A stretch of 31,471 bases of DNA from CAZLMF01 sp964560565 (GCA_964560565.1 CAZLMF010000011.1:1-31471), one strand, 5' to 3'; positions 7,877-16,828 are shown, counted from the stretch's first letter. Notes: a model not told the origin generated them from the sequence alone. Numbers and translations are program-made.

Positions 7877-10673
7877 TTGTATTACCGCCGTTTTCATTGT
7901 CTTGATTGTTATTCTTGTCAATTTTGTCGAGAGAATTCAAGCTGTCAAGAATATTATCAAGCTCAGCGGAGAATTCCTTGAACTTATAGCCGCTAATCGC
8001 CTCTATGTCACTCTTTTGCTGTGTGGGAATGTCCCTTTGCACAGGAGCAATAGGCTCAGTAGGAATAGAAACAATGGGCGTACTGGGAACAATGCCATCT
8101 GCCCTTTTAAGCTTTGACTGCTCAGGGGTTTTCCATGCGCTTAAAATAGCCTTTTCAGGGAACTTGCCTATCTTGTGAGAAACCTGCTCGATATAAGCAT
8201 TATGTGCCTGTACACGCTCAAGCTGTTCCTGCTCTAGCAAATGAGCATATCTGCGCACTCCAAAGCGTTTCGGGAAAAGCTTTCTTAGGAGCATCCATAG
8301 CCCTAGATACACAACAAGAATAATAGCACTGCCAACGGTGATATAAATGCCGTCAACAAGTCCTGGGGTAAGGAATGAAAACTCAACTGTGCACTCCCCT
8401 GCCGGCACTCGTACTGCCACAAAGCCGTGATTGACATTTTCAACGTCTACAGCCTCGCCGTTTACTGTGGCACTCCAGCCATCTTCAAAGGGCACGCTAT
8501 ATACCACAAGCTCATCGGTATCAAAGCTTGTAGTGCTGATAAATCCGTTTTTCGTGGTGGTAAAAGTATCTGCGGTGCGTGCTGCACGCTTTAAGCAGTC
8601 ATCAAGGTAGGTAATCTTTGTAATATCCGAGGTGATGCTTTGGTTTATAGGCTCTAGTATATCGCCGTAACGCTCGATTTGCTCGTCAGACAGGTACACA
8701 CCCTTCATAAGCAGCCGGTCACGGTAGTTGCGCACGCCGCTATCCCAGCGTTCATCGTTGATATAGTAGTCATAGGTAAAGCCCATAGGCACAAAGTATT
8801 TGTTCTCATAGATTTTATAGTTATTTTGCTCCCCTATAAGCTCAAAGCCAGCAAGTTCAGGTTCGTCCTCGCTGCTGTAATTAGGGAACATCAAATATTT
8901 AACGGAGGTCGCTCCCCTAAGGGCAAAATAAGTTATATCAGCCCTTGAGCCAACATTGCGTTCAACGTTTATGGAGGTGTAGAATTCCATTATCGAGGTA
9001 GGTACAACACTATGGAAAGTGTTAATAGTCGGGAGTCCCCAGAACATTGCGTTATTGTCTATTCCCTTGTAAACGTCCACACGGTACCATTCGCCCTCAT
9101 CCAAGGGGTCTAAATCCCATTCGGTTGCTTCAAGTGCCATTTCGGTAATTCTATTGGTGCTAGGGCCAAGCACTCGCCCAAACAACATCATTGAGCCGGT
9201 GCAAATGAATATTGCACAGCATAGCATTACAATAGTGCGGCGGAAAAAACCGGGTTTCTTCCTGCCAAGATAGAGGTATATAAGCGCAAGCAGACATCCA
9301 ATCGCAATAAGGACATTCACCCAAAACTTAATGTTATCAGCAGGCAAAGTGCCAAACTCCAATACAGAGGTGGTAGTTTCGCTGATGCTCGAATCCATAC
9401 TTGTGCCGGATACGCTGCTCCCCCCCTCAGAAACAGCAGGGATTACCTTTTCCACATACTTTGGTAAAACTCCAATGACGGTGAAGGCGGCAATTGCCGC
9501 ACCGCACCACTTTATGCCACTTTTTAGAGGTATGCTTTCGTCCTCAAGGGAGATTGCAGTCATCATTGCCATCACAAGGATGGGCATATAATACCAGCGT
9601 GCATAATAAGAGGAGTTGAACATATAAAACGCAGAGTTTAGCAAGGGGACAAGTGCCATTATCGAGCAGACTATTACAAGTCGCTTTGCCCAGTGCTTCG
9701 TTTTGCTTTTTATAAAGGCGATTACCCCTGCCATTGAAAATAGGGGCAAAAAGCCTGCGACAGATGCCCACTTAGCGTTTGAGTCGGGGAAGAAGTTCGG
9801 TCTTGCAGGGATATCGGGCGGAAAGAAGAAGGATTGCACTATCAGCCCATAACGCTGCATATTGTTGTAAAAAAGCATATCCCACCCGGTTAAATAGCGG
9901 TCAACACGGGGGTTGCTTATCACCGCAAGCACCGAGGGCAGAAGTATAAATGCTGAAAGCCCAAGTCCAATAATGGACTCTAGCATTACGCATATAAATT
10001 TCGAAAAGGTCATCTTAAAGTCCTTGCAGAAGCAGCGAATGATAAAGTAAATCACCACAAACACTACCTGCCCTGCAAAGAAGAAGTAGTTTATTATAGA
10101 GCAAAGTGCAACTGTAAGAGCGAATATGCCCCGTCGTTTGTTGACAACGGTTTCCTCAAGGGCAATGAGCAAAAGTGGAAAGAATGCCATTACATCATGG
10201 AAGTGGTTGAAGAAGATATTGTATGCCGACCAGCCCGAAAAGGCGTAAAGTAAGCCTGCTATAAGGGCGGCATTTGTAGTCTTAGTAAAGCGGCGGCAAA
10301 AAGCATAGGCGGTTAAGCTTGCAGTTGCAATCTTCAGGGCAAACAAGGGCGCCATCAAGTAAGGTAAAATTGCCGTCGGGAAAGGCATTGTAAGCCAAAA
10401 GAAAGGGCTGCCTAGAAGGTAGAAGGAATAAGAGCCTATGAAGTTTGCGCCAAGGTCGGTATTCCAGTCCCATAAAAGCTTACCATTTTGTACAGCCTCA
10501 TGGGCATTCATATAAAAGGGTATTTGCTGAACATTATAGTCGCCGTAATAAATGAATAACCCCCCGTCGTAGATTACAAAGGGTAAAAACAGTATAGTGG
10601 CAAGACCGAAAGCAATAAAGAATGCCGCTAAGTAATGCTCTTTATTACTTCTTAGATTAGGTGCTTTGCTCAT
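7866..10673 (-). CDS. YfhO-family integral membrane protein (GT-C-like)
   Basis: Large polytopic membrane protein of 935 aa, PF09586 (YfhO) type. Characterised members are tied to glycosylation of teichoic acids or other envelope polymers from lipid-linked sugars. A first membrane helix near residues 14-36 is followed by an extracytoplasmic loop with YGDYNVQQIPF and an acidic/aromatic patch. About ten more helices follow to residue 500, then a large extracytoplasmic domain, and a last helix near residues 775-796. The final 139 residues are hydrophilic, Pro/Gln-rich and then acidic/Asn-rich, so probably cytoplasmic and partly disordered; this tail is unusual. The start is ATG at 10673, with AGGAGG 7 nt upstream. 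It is first of a two-gene operon with the Nudix gene. A weak TTGATT-N18-TATACC pair on the minus strand at about 10754-10783 could be its promoter. Confidence 0.88.
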   Translation of the reverse strand: MSKAPNLRSNKEHYLAAFFIAFGLATILFLPFVIYDGGLFIYYGDYNVQQIPFYMNAHEAVQNGKLLWDWNTDLGANFIGSYSFYLLGSPFFWLTMPFPTAILPYLMAPLFALKIATASLTAYAFCRRFTKTTNAALIAGLLYAFSGWSAYNIFFNHFHDVMAFFPLLLIALEETVVNKRRGIFALTVALCSIINYFFFAGQVVFVVIYFIIRCFCKDFKMTFSKFICVMLESIIGLGLSAFILLPSVLAVISNPRVDRYLTGWDMLFYNNMQRYGLIVQSFFFPPDIPARPNFFPDSNAKWASVAGFLPLFSMAGVIAFIKSKTKHWAKRLVIVCSIMALVPLLNSAFYMFNSSYYARWYYMPILVMAMMTAISLEDESIPLKSGIKWCGAAIAAFTVIGVLPKYVEKVIPAVSEGGSSVSGTSMDSSISETTTSVLEFGTLPADNIKFWVNVLIAIGCLLALIYLYLGRKKPGFFRRTIVMLCCAIFICTGSMMLFGRVLGPSTNRITEMALEATEWDLDPLDEGEWYRVDVYKGIDNNAMFWGLPTINTFHSVVPTSIMEFYTSINVERNVGSRADITYFALRGATSVKYLMFPNYSSEDEPELAGFELIGEQNNYKIYENKYFVPMGFTYDYYINDERWDSGVRNYRDRLLMKGVYLSDEQIERYGDILEPINQSITSDITKITYLDDCLKRAARTADTFTTTKNGFISTTSFDTDELVVYSVPFEDGWSATVNGEAVDVENVNHGFVAVRVPAGECTVEFSFLTPGLVDGIYITVGSAIILVVYLGLWMLLRKLFPKRFGVRRYAHLLEQEQLERVQAHNAYIEQVSHKIGKFPEKAILSAWKTPEQSKLKRADGIVPSTPIVSIPTEPIAPVQRDIPTQQKSDIEAISGYKFKEFSAELDNILDSLNSLDKIDKNNNQDNENGGNTNEK

Positions 10674-10717
10674 TAAACGACCTCCTGTCAGTTAGTACTT
10701 TAGGAAAGTATCGTGTA

Positions 10718-10746
10718 TCGACAAATCCCTGTTTGCGTGATATAAT
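10718..10746 (+). promoter_or_regulatory. Sigma-A promoter (extended -10) of the ECF S-component gene
   Basis: TCGACA (10718-10723), 17-nt spacer, perfect TATAAT (10741-10746) preceded by TGA as an extended -10. The predicted transcript starts near 10753, leaving a leader of about 58 nt with no riboswitch I can recognise. Confidence 0.7.
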
Positions 10747-10810
10747 TAAGGTATAGGAAATATTTTACCATAAAATCAAATTGATATTAGAATCGAAAGG
10801 AACAAAGCTC

Positions 10811-11380
10811 ATGAATAAGAAAACTTTATGGATAGCAAGAACCGCACTTTTCTTGGCAATAGTTGTACTTGCGCAGTATTTAGGTAAGCTTGTCCCAAGC
10901 GTTGGAATAACAAGTCAGCTTGTAACAGGCTCCATAGTCAATATGGCGCTTATTGTTGCAGGTATTGTTGCAGGAGTATGGTCCGGGGTGGCAATAGGGT
11001 GCATTTCCCCCGTATTGGCGTTTCTCCTAGGCATAGGCCCTGTATTCCCTGTTATTGTACCCTGCATAGCTTTAGGAAACGTGATAATTGTACTGCTTAC
11101 ATCTCTTGTATATAAAGCTTTTGCAAAAAAATCGAAAAACACAAAGATTGTGGGCAACATAGTAGGATTTTTGGCAAGTGCAGTTGCAAAGGGCGGCTTT
11201 TTATGGCTGGCAGTGGTTGCGCTTGTTTTGCCCCTTATTACCGAGGCAAAGCCTCCCCAAGTGAAGGCGTTATCCCTTATGTTCTCATGGCCTCAGATGA
11301 TTACAGCGGCGACCGGCGGAATGCTTGCCCTTGCGATTATCCCTGTTTTGCTTAAAGCACGAAAGGGCACAAATCAGTAG
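10811..11380 (+). CDS. ECF transporter S component (substrate-binding membrane subunit), substrate unknown
   Basis: Small polytopic membrane protein of 189 aa with about six hydrophobic segments, as in S components of energy-coupling-factor vitamin importers. The first helix carries the typical TALFLAIVVLAQYLG. A Gly/Ala-rich second region (VAGIVAGVWSGVAIGCISPVLAFLLG) and a long fourth/fifth helix pair follow, and the end is basic. The start is ATG at 10811, with AAAGGA 9 nt upstream; an in-frame TTG at 10781 has no ribosome binding site. No EcfA or EcfT gene is adjacent, so it probably uses a shared energising module elsewhere (group II ECF). The vitamin cannot be assigned because no specificity motif or riboswitch is visible. 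It ends 2 nt from the stop of the convergent MetH-like gene with no terminator between. Confidence 0.8.
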   Translation: MNKKTLWIARTALFLAIVVLAQYLGKLVPSVGITSQLVTGSIVNMALIVAGIVAGVWSGVAIGCISPVLAFLLGIGPVFPVIVPCIALGNVIIVLLTSLVYKAFAKKSKNTKIVGNIVGFLASAVAKGGFLWLAVVALVLPLITEAKPPQVKALSLMFSWPQMITAATGGMLALAIIPVLLKARKGTNQ

Positions 11381-11382
11381 GG

Positions 11383-12561
11383 CTAATAAATCACTGCGCC
11401 GTATTTAGCGGCGATTAGAGCAATCGCATCTTCATCAATATCGCAATTTATATCCACCATAGCTCGCCCTTGATACAGTAGCAATGCTGTTTTGAGGGCG
11501 ATTTCGTTATGTGAAGTGAACATTATAGGAAGTGCCGCCATATGGGCATTTAGGCTAAATTGATAAGCATCATCCGCAGTTGAAACGCTCACGCAAATGA
11601 CATCGCTTCCGCTTTCGTTTAGCTCAAGCAGGACATCAGTCATATCAAAGCGGCACTTTATTGCATCGGACACGTCAATAAGATCAGCGGACAAGTAATA
11701 AGTATTGGTTTCGCTTGCAAGGATAATGGAGGATTCATTATTATGTGAGGGGATTTCACGCTTAAAGTTATATTCATTTCGCAGTTCATTAAGAGCGCTG
11801 ATATGATTAGGTGTAACTCCTGCACTGCCGCCAAAAATGAGGACACCCATATCAAGCAAAGGCACCATAAGTGCCGAAAGGTTAGAGGGTGAAAGCTCAT
11901 ACACATCGGGTAAGATTGGGTTAGGCTCCCCTGCGGTAGGTCTTGCCACTAAGGGGCATTTAGCAAGGGGGGCTATATCGTGGAAAATATCCGCCATTTT
12001 ATCGGGGGATATTCCGCTAAGTCCAAAAGCGGCAATTTTCATAGCTTGCAAGGTGATTAGTATAGACTCAACAGGGCAATTACTTTGTGTGCGTCCAAAC
12101 TCGTCCACTAAGCAGGTGACTATTATGGGCAGGTGCGCCTTTCGTGCGGCGATAACTGCCGCCCTCATATCCGAAAGCGTGGACATGGATTGCGCCTCGA
12201 TAAAATCCACACCGCTATCACGCAGTGCATAAACTTGCCCCTTGTAAAAGTCAATCAGCTCGGTGAAGGAGGTCTCGCCGTAAGGCTCCACAAGAAGCCC
12301 CGACGGATAAACTGCTCCCCCTATAAGGGGGCTATTGTGGCGCTTATTTTTTACCGCAACCCCTGCTAAATCGGGCAGAAAAGCTGGAAAAACCACAGCG
12401 TCAGCGCCTGCCTTGGTAAAGCTGTCAAGGAGGTTTTCTACCTCTTGAGGATTATTAAGCATCCATTCTTTTGCGGAAGAATCAGCGGAAAAACCGCATT
12501 GATGCAGACTTGATTCAAGTCCGCCATCCAGCACAAAGGGAAGCTTAAAGGGAATGCTCAT
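11383..12561 (-). CDS. Degenerate homocysteine S-methyltransferase / MetH N-terminal-like protein
   Basis: 392 aa. Residues about 1-270 follow the homocysteine-binding barrel of MetH/MmuM: LPFVLDGGLESSL at the start, FIEAQSMSTLSDMRAA, IIVTCLVDEFGRT, and a last strand FGGSAGVTPNHISAL. The C-terminal ~115 residues resemble a shortened MetH pterin-binding barrel (ASETNTYYL, LPIMFTSHNEIALKTAL, GRAMVDINCDIDED). The three zinc-ligand cysteines of active enzymes are missing: the G-x-N-C site reads AFGLSGI, and the GGCCG motif reads FGGSAG. The TNTF substrate loop is FPAF. I therefore doubt methyltransferase activity; a binding or regulatory role is inference. The start is ATG at 12561, with AAGGAGG upstream. 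It is last in the ddl-murI-DUF1934-argS operon, 39 nt after argS. Confidence 0.8.
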   Translation of the reverse strand: MSIPFKLPFVLDGGLESSLHQCGFSADSSAKEWMLNNPQEVENLLDSFTKAGADAVVFPAFLPDLAGVAVKNKRHNSPLIGGAVYPSGLLVEPYGETSFTELIDFYKGQVYALRDSGVDFIEAQSMSTLSDMRAAVIAARKAHLPIIVTCLVDEFGRTQSNCPVESILITLQAMKIAAFGLSGISPDKMADIFHDIAPLAKCPLVARPTAGEPNPILPDVYELSPSNLSALMVPLLDMGVLIFGGSAGVTPNHISALNELRNEYNFKREIPSHNNESSIILASETNTYYLSADLIDVSDAIKCRFDMTDVLLELNESGSDVICVSVSTADDAYQFSLNAHMAALPIMFTSHNEIALKTALLLYQGRAMVDINCDIDEDAIALIAAKYGAVIY

Positions 12562-12600
12562 GATTTCCTCCTTTGGAAATATGGTTTGTTATTTACTGCG

Positions 12601-14274
12601 CTACATTCTCTCGGGAGCTGATACTTTTAGCAAAGCAAGCAGATTCTCAAGCACTATCTTAGTTGCCTTGCAAAGGGCAAGCCTTGAGCGTACAACGATC
12701 TCACTCTCGCCTTTTATACGGCAGGTTGAGTAAAACTTATGGAACTTACCTGCAAGCTCGATGGTGTAGCGTGTAATTCTTGAGGGGTCATATTCACGGG
12801 CGGCAAGGTCTACCTCTGAGGGCAAGCCTGCCATAAAGCGAATAAGCTCGATTTCATCATGCTCAGTGAAGGTTACTTGCCCATTAGCAGGCGCATCTAT
12901 CTCGGATAAAATCGAGCATATACGCGCATATGCATACTGCACATAATAAACGGGGTTTTGGCTTGACTGCTCAACTGCAAGGTCAAGGTCAAAATCAAGG
13001 TGGGTATTAACTTCACGCAGGTTAAAGAAAAATCTTGCGGCATCAATAGGCACTTCGTCAAGGAGAGTAGCCAGGGTGATAGCCTTGCCGGAGCGTTTGC
13101 TTGCCTTAACAAGCTCCCCAGCGCGCACTAGGCGCACCATTTGCGTAAGAACAAAATCAAGCCTTGAATCCTCTATACCAAGGGCTTTCATAGCCGCTCT
13201 TAAACGTGATGTATAGCCGTGGTGGTCAGCACCGAGGACATTTATAGCCTTGTCAAAGGCACGAGTGCAAAGCTTATCATAGTGGTAGGCAATATCCGGC
13301 ACAACATAGGTTGGAATGCCGTTTGAGCGCACAAGAACTATATCCTTATCCACTCCAAATTCGGTAGCTTTAAACCACAATGCACCGTCTAGCTCGTAGG
13401 TGTAGCCTGTTTCCTTCATGCGCTCAATGATTTCGTCAACCTTGCCGCCATTGTGAAGTGAGGATTCCAAAAACCAGTTATCGTATTTAATGCGATACTT
13501 TAGCAGGTCTTTTTCAAGCCTTTTTATGTTCAAAGGCAAGGCGTAATTGACAAGAGCGGCACGGCGCTCACTTTCGGGCTTTTCCAAAAAGCTATCGCCA
13601 TGAATCTCCGCAAAGTTCTTTGCGTGCTCGATTACATCTTCACCTAAGTAGCAATCCTCAGGCATTTCAATATTATCCTTATAAAGTTGCAAATAGCGCA
13701 AATCAAGGGAAAGCCCAAGCTTTTGGACTTGATTTCCTGCGTCATTTACATAGAACTCACGCTCAACATTGTAGCCTGCAAATTCAAGCAAGCTTGCAAG
13801 TCCGTCCCCTATTGCGCCACCCCTTGCGTTGCCTATATGCATAGGACCTGTGGGGTTAGCGGAAACAAATTCAACGAGCACTCGCTTGCCCGCTCCTAAA
13901 TTTGTGCGGCCATAGGCACTCCCTGCCTGTTCAATTTCAGAAACTACCTTGCTAAACCAGATATCGGAAACAAATAGGTTGATAAATCCAGGGCCTGCCG
14001 CTTCAAGCTTTGAAAAGCTTGTCCCGTCTAGGACAGCCTCTGATATAACCATTTCCGCAAGCTTGCGTGGAGGCATCTTGAAAGTCTTTGCGCATACCAT
14101 TGCAAGGTTTGCGGCTAAGTCGCCATGAGAGGTATTAGCTGGCACTTCAAGGTTGAAGTCGGGGATAGGCTCGGCAGGCAACTGTCCGCTTGAAACAAGT
14201 CTGCCTAAAGAGCTAAGCAAGACATCCCTTGCTTCCCTTTGCAAATTGTATATAGGGTTAGAGTTTATACTCAT
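12601..14274 (-). CDS. argS: Arginyl-tRNA synthetase
   Basis: Class I synthetase of 557 aa that charges tRNA-Arg; it needs the tRNA for arginine activation. It has an N-terminal tRNA-recognition domain, then the HIGH-type signature SANPTGPMHIGNARGG (HIGN at about 146-149) in the Rossmann fold. The KMSKS-equivalent lies in LVKASKRSGKAITL, with KASKRSG, and the DALRON anticodon-binding domain fills the C-terminus, ending KVSAPERM. The start is ATG at 14274, with AAAGGA 10 nt upstream. The upstream DUF1934 gene matches the Bacillus ywiB-argS order. Confidence 0.97.
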   Translation of the reverse strand: MSINSNPIYNLQREARDVLLSSLGRLVSSGQLPAEPIPDFNLEVPANTSHGDLAANLAMVCAKTFKMPPRKLAEMVISEAVLDGTSFSKLEAAGPGFINLFVSDIWFSKVVSEIEQAGSAYGRTNLGAGKRVLVEFVSANPTGPMHIGNARGGAIGDGLASLLEFAGYNVEREFYVNDAGNQVQKLGLSLDLRYLQLYKDNIEMPEDCYLGEDVIEHAKNFAEIHGDSFLEKPESERRAALVNYALPLNIKRLEKDLLKYRIKYDNWFLESSLHNGGKVDEIIERMKETGYTYELDGALWFKATEFGVDKDIVLVRSNGIPTYVVPDIAYHYDKLCTRAFDKAINVLGADHHGYTSRLRAAMKALGIEDSRLDFVLTQMVRLVRAGELVKASKRSGKAITLATLLDEVPIDAARFFFNLREVNTHLDFDLDLAVEQSSQNPVYYVQYAYARICSILSEIDAPANGQVTFTEHDEIELIRFMAGLPSEVDLAAREYDPSRITRYTIELAGKFHKFYSTCRIKGESEIVVRSRLALCKATKIVLENLLALLKVSAPERM

Positions 14275-14331
14275 TGTATATATATCCTTTCGGTAAAAAA
14301 TGTCCTCCTCAGGGGTTATTAAGCAAAGTTC

Positions 14332-14760
14332 TTACTGCTCAAGCTCCTTAATATTGACGTAGATTTCGTTGTCAGACATATAGCTTGAGTTAATGTCAAT
14401 AGTATACTTAAAGTATACTTCGCCGCCACTATCACTCAGGGTAGAGGAAATCTTGCTTGCATTTATGCCTATTATTATATCCCCAAACATCGTGCCATAG
14501 TGGCAATGATGTTTTTTACCCCTTTCAATTATAAGGTTTGAGGGGGAATTGCCACTGCGGATAAGGGTGACCTTGTCATCCCCTGCAACGGATAGGGTTG
14601 TGCGGCTGCCCTCAAAGCCTGTGGCTTCGCTTTCATCATAGGAAATTTGATAGCCATCTCGTCGTTTAAAGAAGCTACCCTTTGTTTCAAGTTCAATAGT
14701 GTCCCGTTCGTCATCAACGGTTTGAACACTTTTTATAGTAATAAAAACATCCTTTTTCAT
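14332..14760 (-). CDS. DUF1934 (YwiB-like) beta-barrel protein
   Basis: 142-aa protein of the DUF1934 family, calycin-like beta-barrel, function unknown. Diagnostic features are KGSFFKRRDGYQISYDESEATGFEG, here cited in parts (GSFFKRRDG, ISYDES), followed by LSVAGDDKVTLIRSG and a final strand VYFKYTIDINSSYMSDNEI. The conserved placement directly upstream of argS, as in Bacillus ywiB, supports the call. The start is ATG at 14760 with only a weak AGG upstream, so expression may lean on read-through translation from murI, 58 nt away. Confidence 0.87.
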   Translation of the reverse strand: MKKDVFITIKSVQTVDDERDTIELETKGSFFKRRDGYQISYDESEATGFEGSRTTLSVAGDDKVTLIRSGNSPSNLIIERGKKHHCHYGTMFGDIIIGINASKISSTLSDSGGEVYFKYTIDINSSYMSDNEIYVNIKELEQ

Positions 14761-14818
14761 AATAAACCTATCTTTCGAGTCTTAATATGTATACCAATCT
14801 GTGTAAAGATATAGAGCT

Positions 14819-15628
14819 TTACAGCGAGTCAACACTTACACACTCGGCTTTTTCGTTAAAGCTTTCCCCCAAAAATGCCTTCGCATTCTCTCCGAAAAGC
14901 TCCACGCTGTCAGATACATAATAGGTGGCTTTTCCGCCGCTGTCATTAAGCATTTCACGAGTGGTGAGCACGGTTTGCGCATGGTGCGCCGCCTCTGCCC
15001 CGGGGATAATCAAGTTCACCTTACCCCCTAAAACATCGTTAATCAAGTCATATATAATGCCATAATGGGTACAGCCTAAAATTAAAGTATCCACAGCGCC
15101 ATTTTGGAAAGGTGCTAAATACTCCTGTGCCACAAGCCTTGCAACAGTGTTATCCAAAGCGGTGTATCCATTTTCCACAAGGGGGACAAATAGTGGGCAG
15201 GAGTTGCCTATTATAGTGGCATCGCTTCGGATTGTGCGGATTGCTTTTCCGTATGCGCCGCTTCTGATGGTGGCGCAAGTGCCGATTACACCGATTTTAC
15301 CGCTGTTGGTTATGGCACATGCCGCCTGAACGGCAGGGGTGAGAACATTGCTATAAAGGAAGTCAATCTCCCTTAAAGCGCTTGCAGGCAAAACTGAGCT
15401 AACAGTACCACAAGCGGCAATAATCATTTTTACGTCCTTGGAAAGCAGAAATTTTATATCCTGCATTGCATATTTAATGATGGTTTCACGACTGCGTGTG
15501 CCATAAGGCAAACGAGCAGTGTCGCCAAAGTAGACAATATCCTCGTTAGGAAGTATTTTCTTAAACTCCTTTACGGAGGTAAGCCCACCAATACCCGAAT
15601 CAAATATGCCAATAGGGCGCTTATCCAA
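14819..15628 (-). CDS. murI: Glutamate racemase
   Basis: Cofactor-independent racemase making D-glutamate for peptidoglycan, about 269 aa. It begins RPIGIFDSGIGGLTS. The first catalytic Cys is in IIAACGTVSS (C73) and the second in LILGCTHYG (C186). The DTARLPYG loop is intact. The first motif reads ACGT where the common form is ACNT, so a substrate-contacting Asn is replaced by Gly. The start is TTG at 15628, because AAAGGA lies 9 nt upstream and the product then begins LDKRPIGIF; a GTG at 15634 would be only 4 nt from the site. It lies 41 nt after ddl in the same operon, putting two D-amino-acid steps together. Confidence 0.94.
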   Translation of the reverse strand: MDKRPIGIFDSGIGGLTSVKEFKKILPNEDIVYFGDTARLPYGTRSRETIIKYAMQDIKFLLSKDVKMIIAACGTVSSVLPASALREIDFLYSNVLTPAVQAACAITNSGKIGVIGTCATIRSGAYGKAIRTIRSDATIIGNSCPLFVPLVENGYTALDNTVARLVAQEYLAPFQNGAVDTLILGCTHYGIIYDLINDVLGGKVNLIIPGAEAAHHAQTVLTTREMLNDSGGKATYYVSDSVELFGENAKAFLGESFNEKAECVSVDSL

Positions 15629-15669
15629 AAACACCAGTCCTTTCGGAAATTCTTGCTTTTGCGTTTGCG

Positions 15670-16734
15670 CTAATTGCGCTCTAAAGCAAGGGTAATAAGT
15701 CCGTCAATTAGGTCAGCATAGGGGACGTTCGTCGCCTCAAAAAGCTTGGGGAACATACTAATAGAAGTAAAGCCGGGCATGGTATTAACCTCATTAAGCA
15801 CAATCTCCTCATTTTCAGTAACAAAAAAGTCAACTCTTGCTAGTCCCGTACAGCACAGCGCTTTGTATGCATCACATGCAATGCTGCGAAGCTTTTCCTG
15901 ACAGTCATCGGAAATGGAGGCAGGAATAATAAGCTGCGAACCGCTTAAAATATATTTTGCATCGTAGTCATAAAATTCGTTTTCAGGTTTGATTTCGCCA
16001 GCTATTGACGCCATAGGGAAATCGTTGCCCATTACAGCGCACTCAATCTCTTTCCCCTTAACCTCACACTCAACGATTACTTTGCTATCGTGGGAAAATG
16101 CAAGCTTTACCCCGTCTTTTAGCTCTGTACGGTCACATACCTTGCTAATGCCAATGGATGAGCCGCAATTAGCTGGCTTCACAAACATTGGATAGCTAAG
16201 CGACGCTTCAATGCGCTCGCACTCCTCGTCAAGGTTGCACAAATCACGGCGCAGGACTTTCTCCCACGGCGCAGTTTTAATGCCGTTATATTCAAGCACA
16301 GTATGAGTGATAGTTTTATCCATGCAAATTGCGGAGGAAAGGGTGTCGCAGCCAACATAGGGGATACCCGACATGGCTATAAGTCCTTGAATTGTGCCGT
16401 CCTCTCCGTTTTTGCCATGCAGAACAGGGAAAATGCAGTCAACACGTTGAAATGAAGTTTGCCCATCATCTAGGATTTTAATGAAACCCTTATGCATTCT
16501 ATCTGGGCTAAGTACCGCAGATGCACAGTCGGGATGCTGCTCCCATGAGCCTGAAACAAGGTCGGAAGTGTCACCGGGAAAGAAAAGCCATCTCCCCTTT
16601 TTAGTAATACCTATACAGATTATCTCGTATTTATCCTGGGGAATGTTTGCGATTACTGAGGCTGCTGATATAAGCGATATTTCATGTTCGCTCGAAACGC
16701 CTCCGAAAATCACCGCGAGCTTTATCTTTGACAT
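15670..16734 (-). CDS. ddl: D-alanine--D-alanine ligase
   Basis: ATP-grasp ligase making the D-Ala-D-Ala terminus of the peptidoglycan stem, 354 aa. The N-terminal domain begins KIKLAVIFGGVSSEHEISL. The middle domain has VLHGKNGEDGTIQG and PYVGCDTLSSAICMDK, where the K of the CMDK turn is conserved. The ATP-grasp domain has FVKPANCGSSIGISKV. The C-terminal metal site is RVDFFV plus EIVLNEVNTMPGFTSISMFPKL. The start is ATG at 16734, with AAAGGAG 8 nt upstream; a GTG at 16743 would overlap that site. It leads the five-gene minus-strand operon and has its own promoter at 16762-16790. Confidence 0.96.
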   Translation of the reverse strand: MSKIKLAVIFGGVSSEHEISLISAASVIANIPQDKYEIICIGITKKGRWLFFPGDTSDLVSGSWEQHPDCASAVLSPDRMHKGFIKILDDGQTSFQRVDCIFPVLHGKNGEDGTIQGLIAMSGIPYVGCDTLSSAICMDKTITHTVLEYNGIKTAPWEKVLRRDLCNLDEECERIEASLSYPMFVKPANCGSSIGISKVCDRTELKDGVKLAFSHDSKVIVECEVKGKEIECAVMGNDFPMASIAGEIKPENEFYDYDAKYILSGSQLIIPASISDDCQEKLRSIACDAYKALCCTGLARVDFFVTENEEIVLNEVNTMPGFTSISMFPKLFEATNVPYADLIDGLITLALERN

Positions 16735-16761
16735 GGTAATCACTCCTTTCTCTATCTAATT

Positions 16762-16790
16762 ATATTAACACATGCCGCCATTATTATCAA
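16762..16790 (-). promoter_or_regulatory. Sigma-A promoter of the ddl-murI-DUF1934-argS operon
   Basis: On the minus strand, TTGATA (16785-16790), a 17-nt spacer and TAATAT (16762-16767) with an upstream TG as an extended -10. It lies 28 nt upstream of the ddl ATG. Confidence 0.65.
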
Positions 16791-16828
16791 TACTTCAATG
16801 TCAAATTTATGTATATATAAATAAGGTA

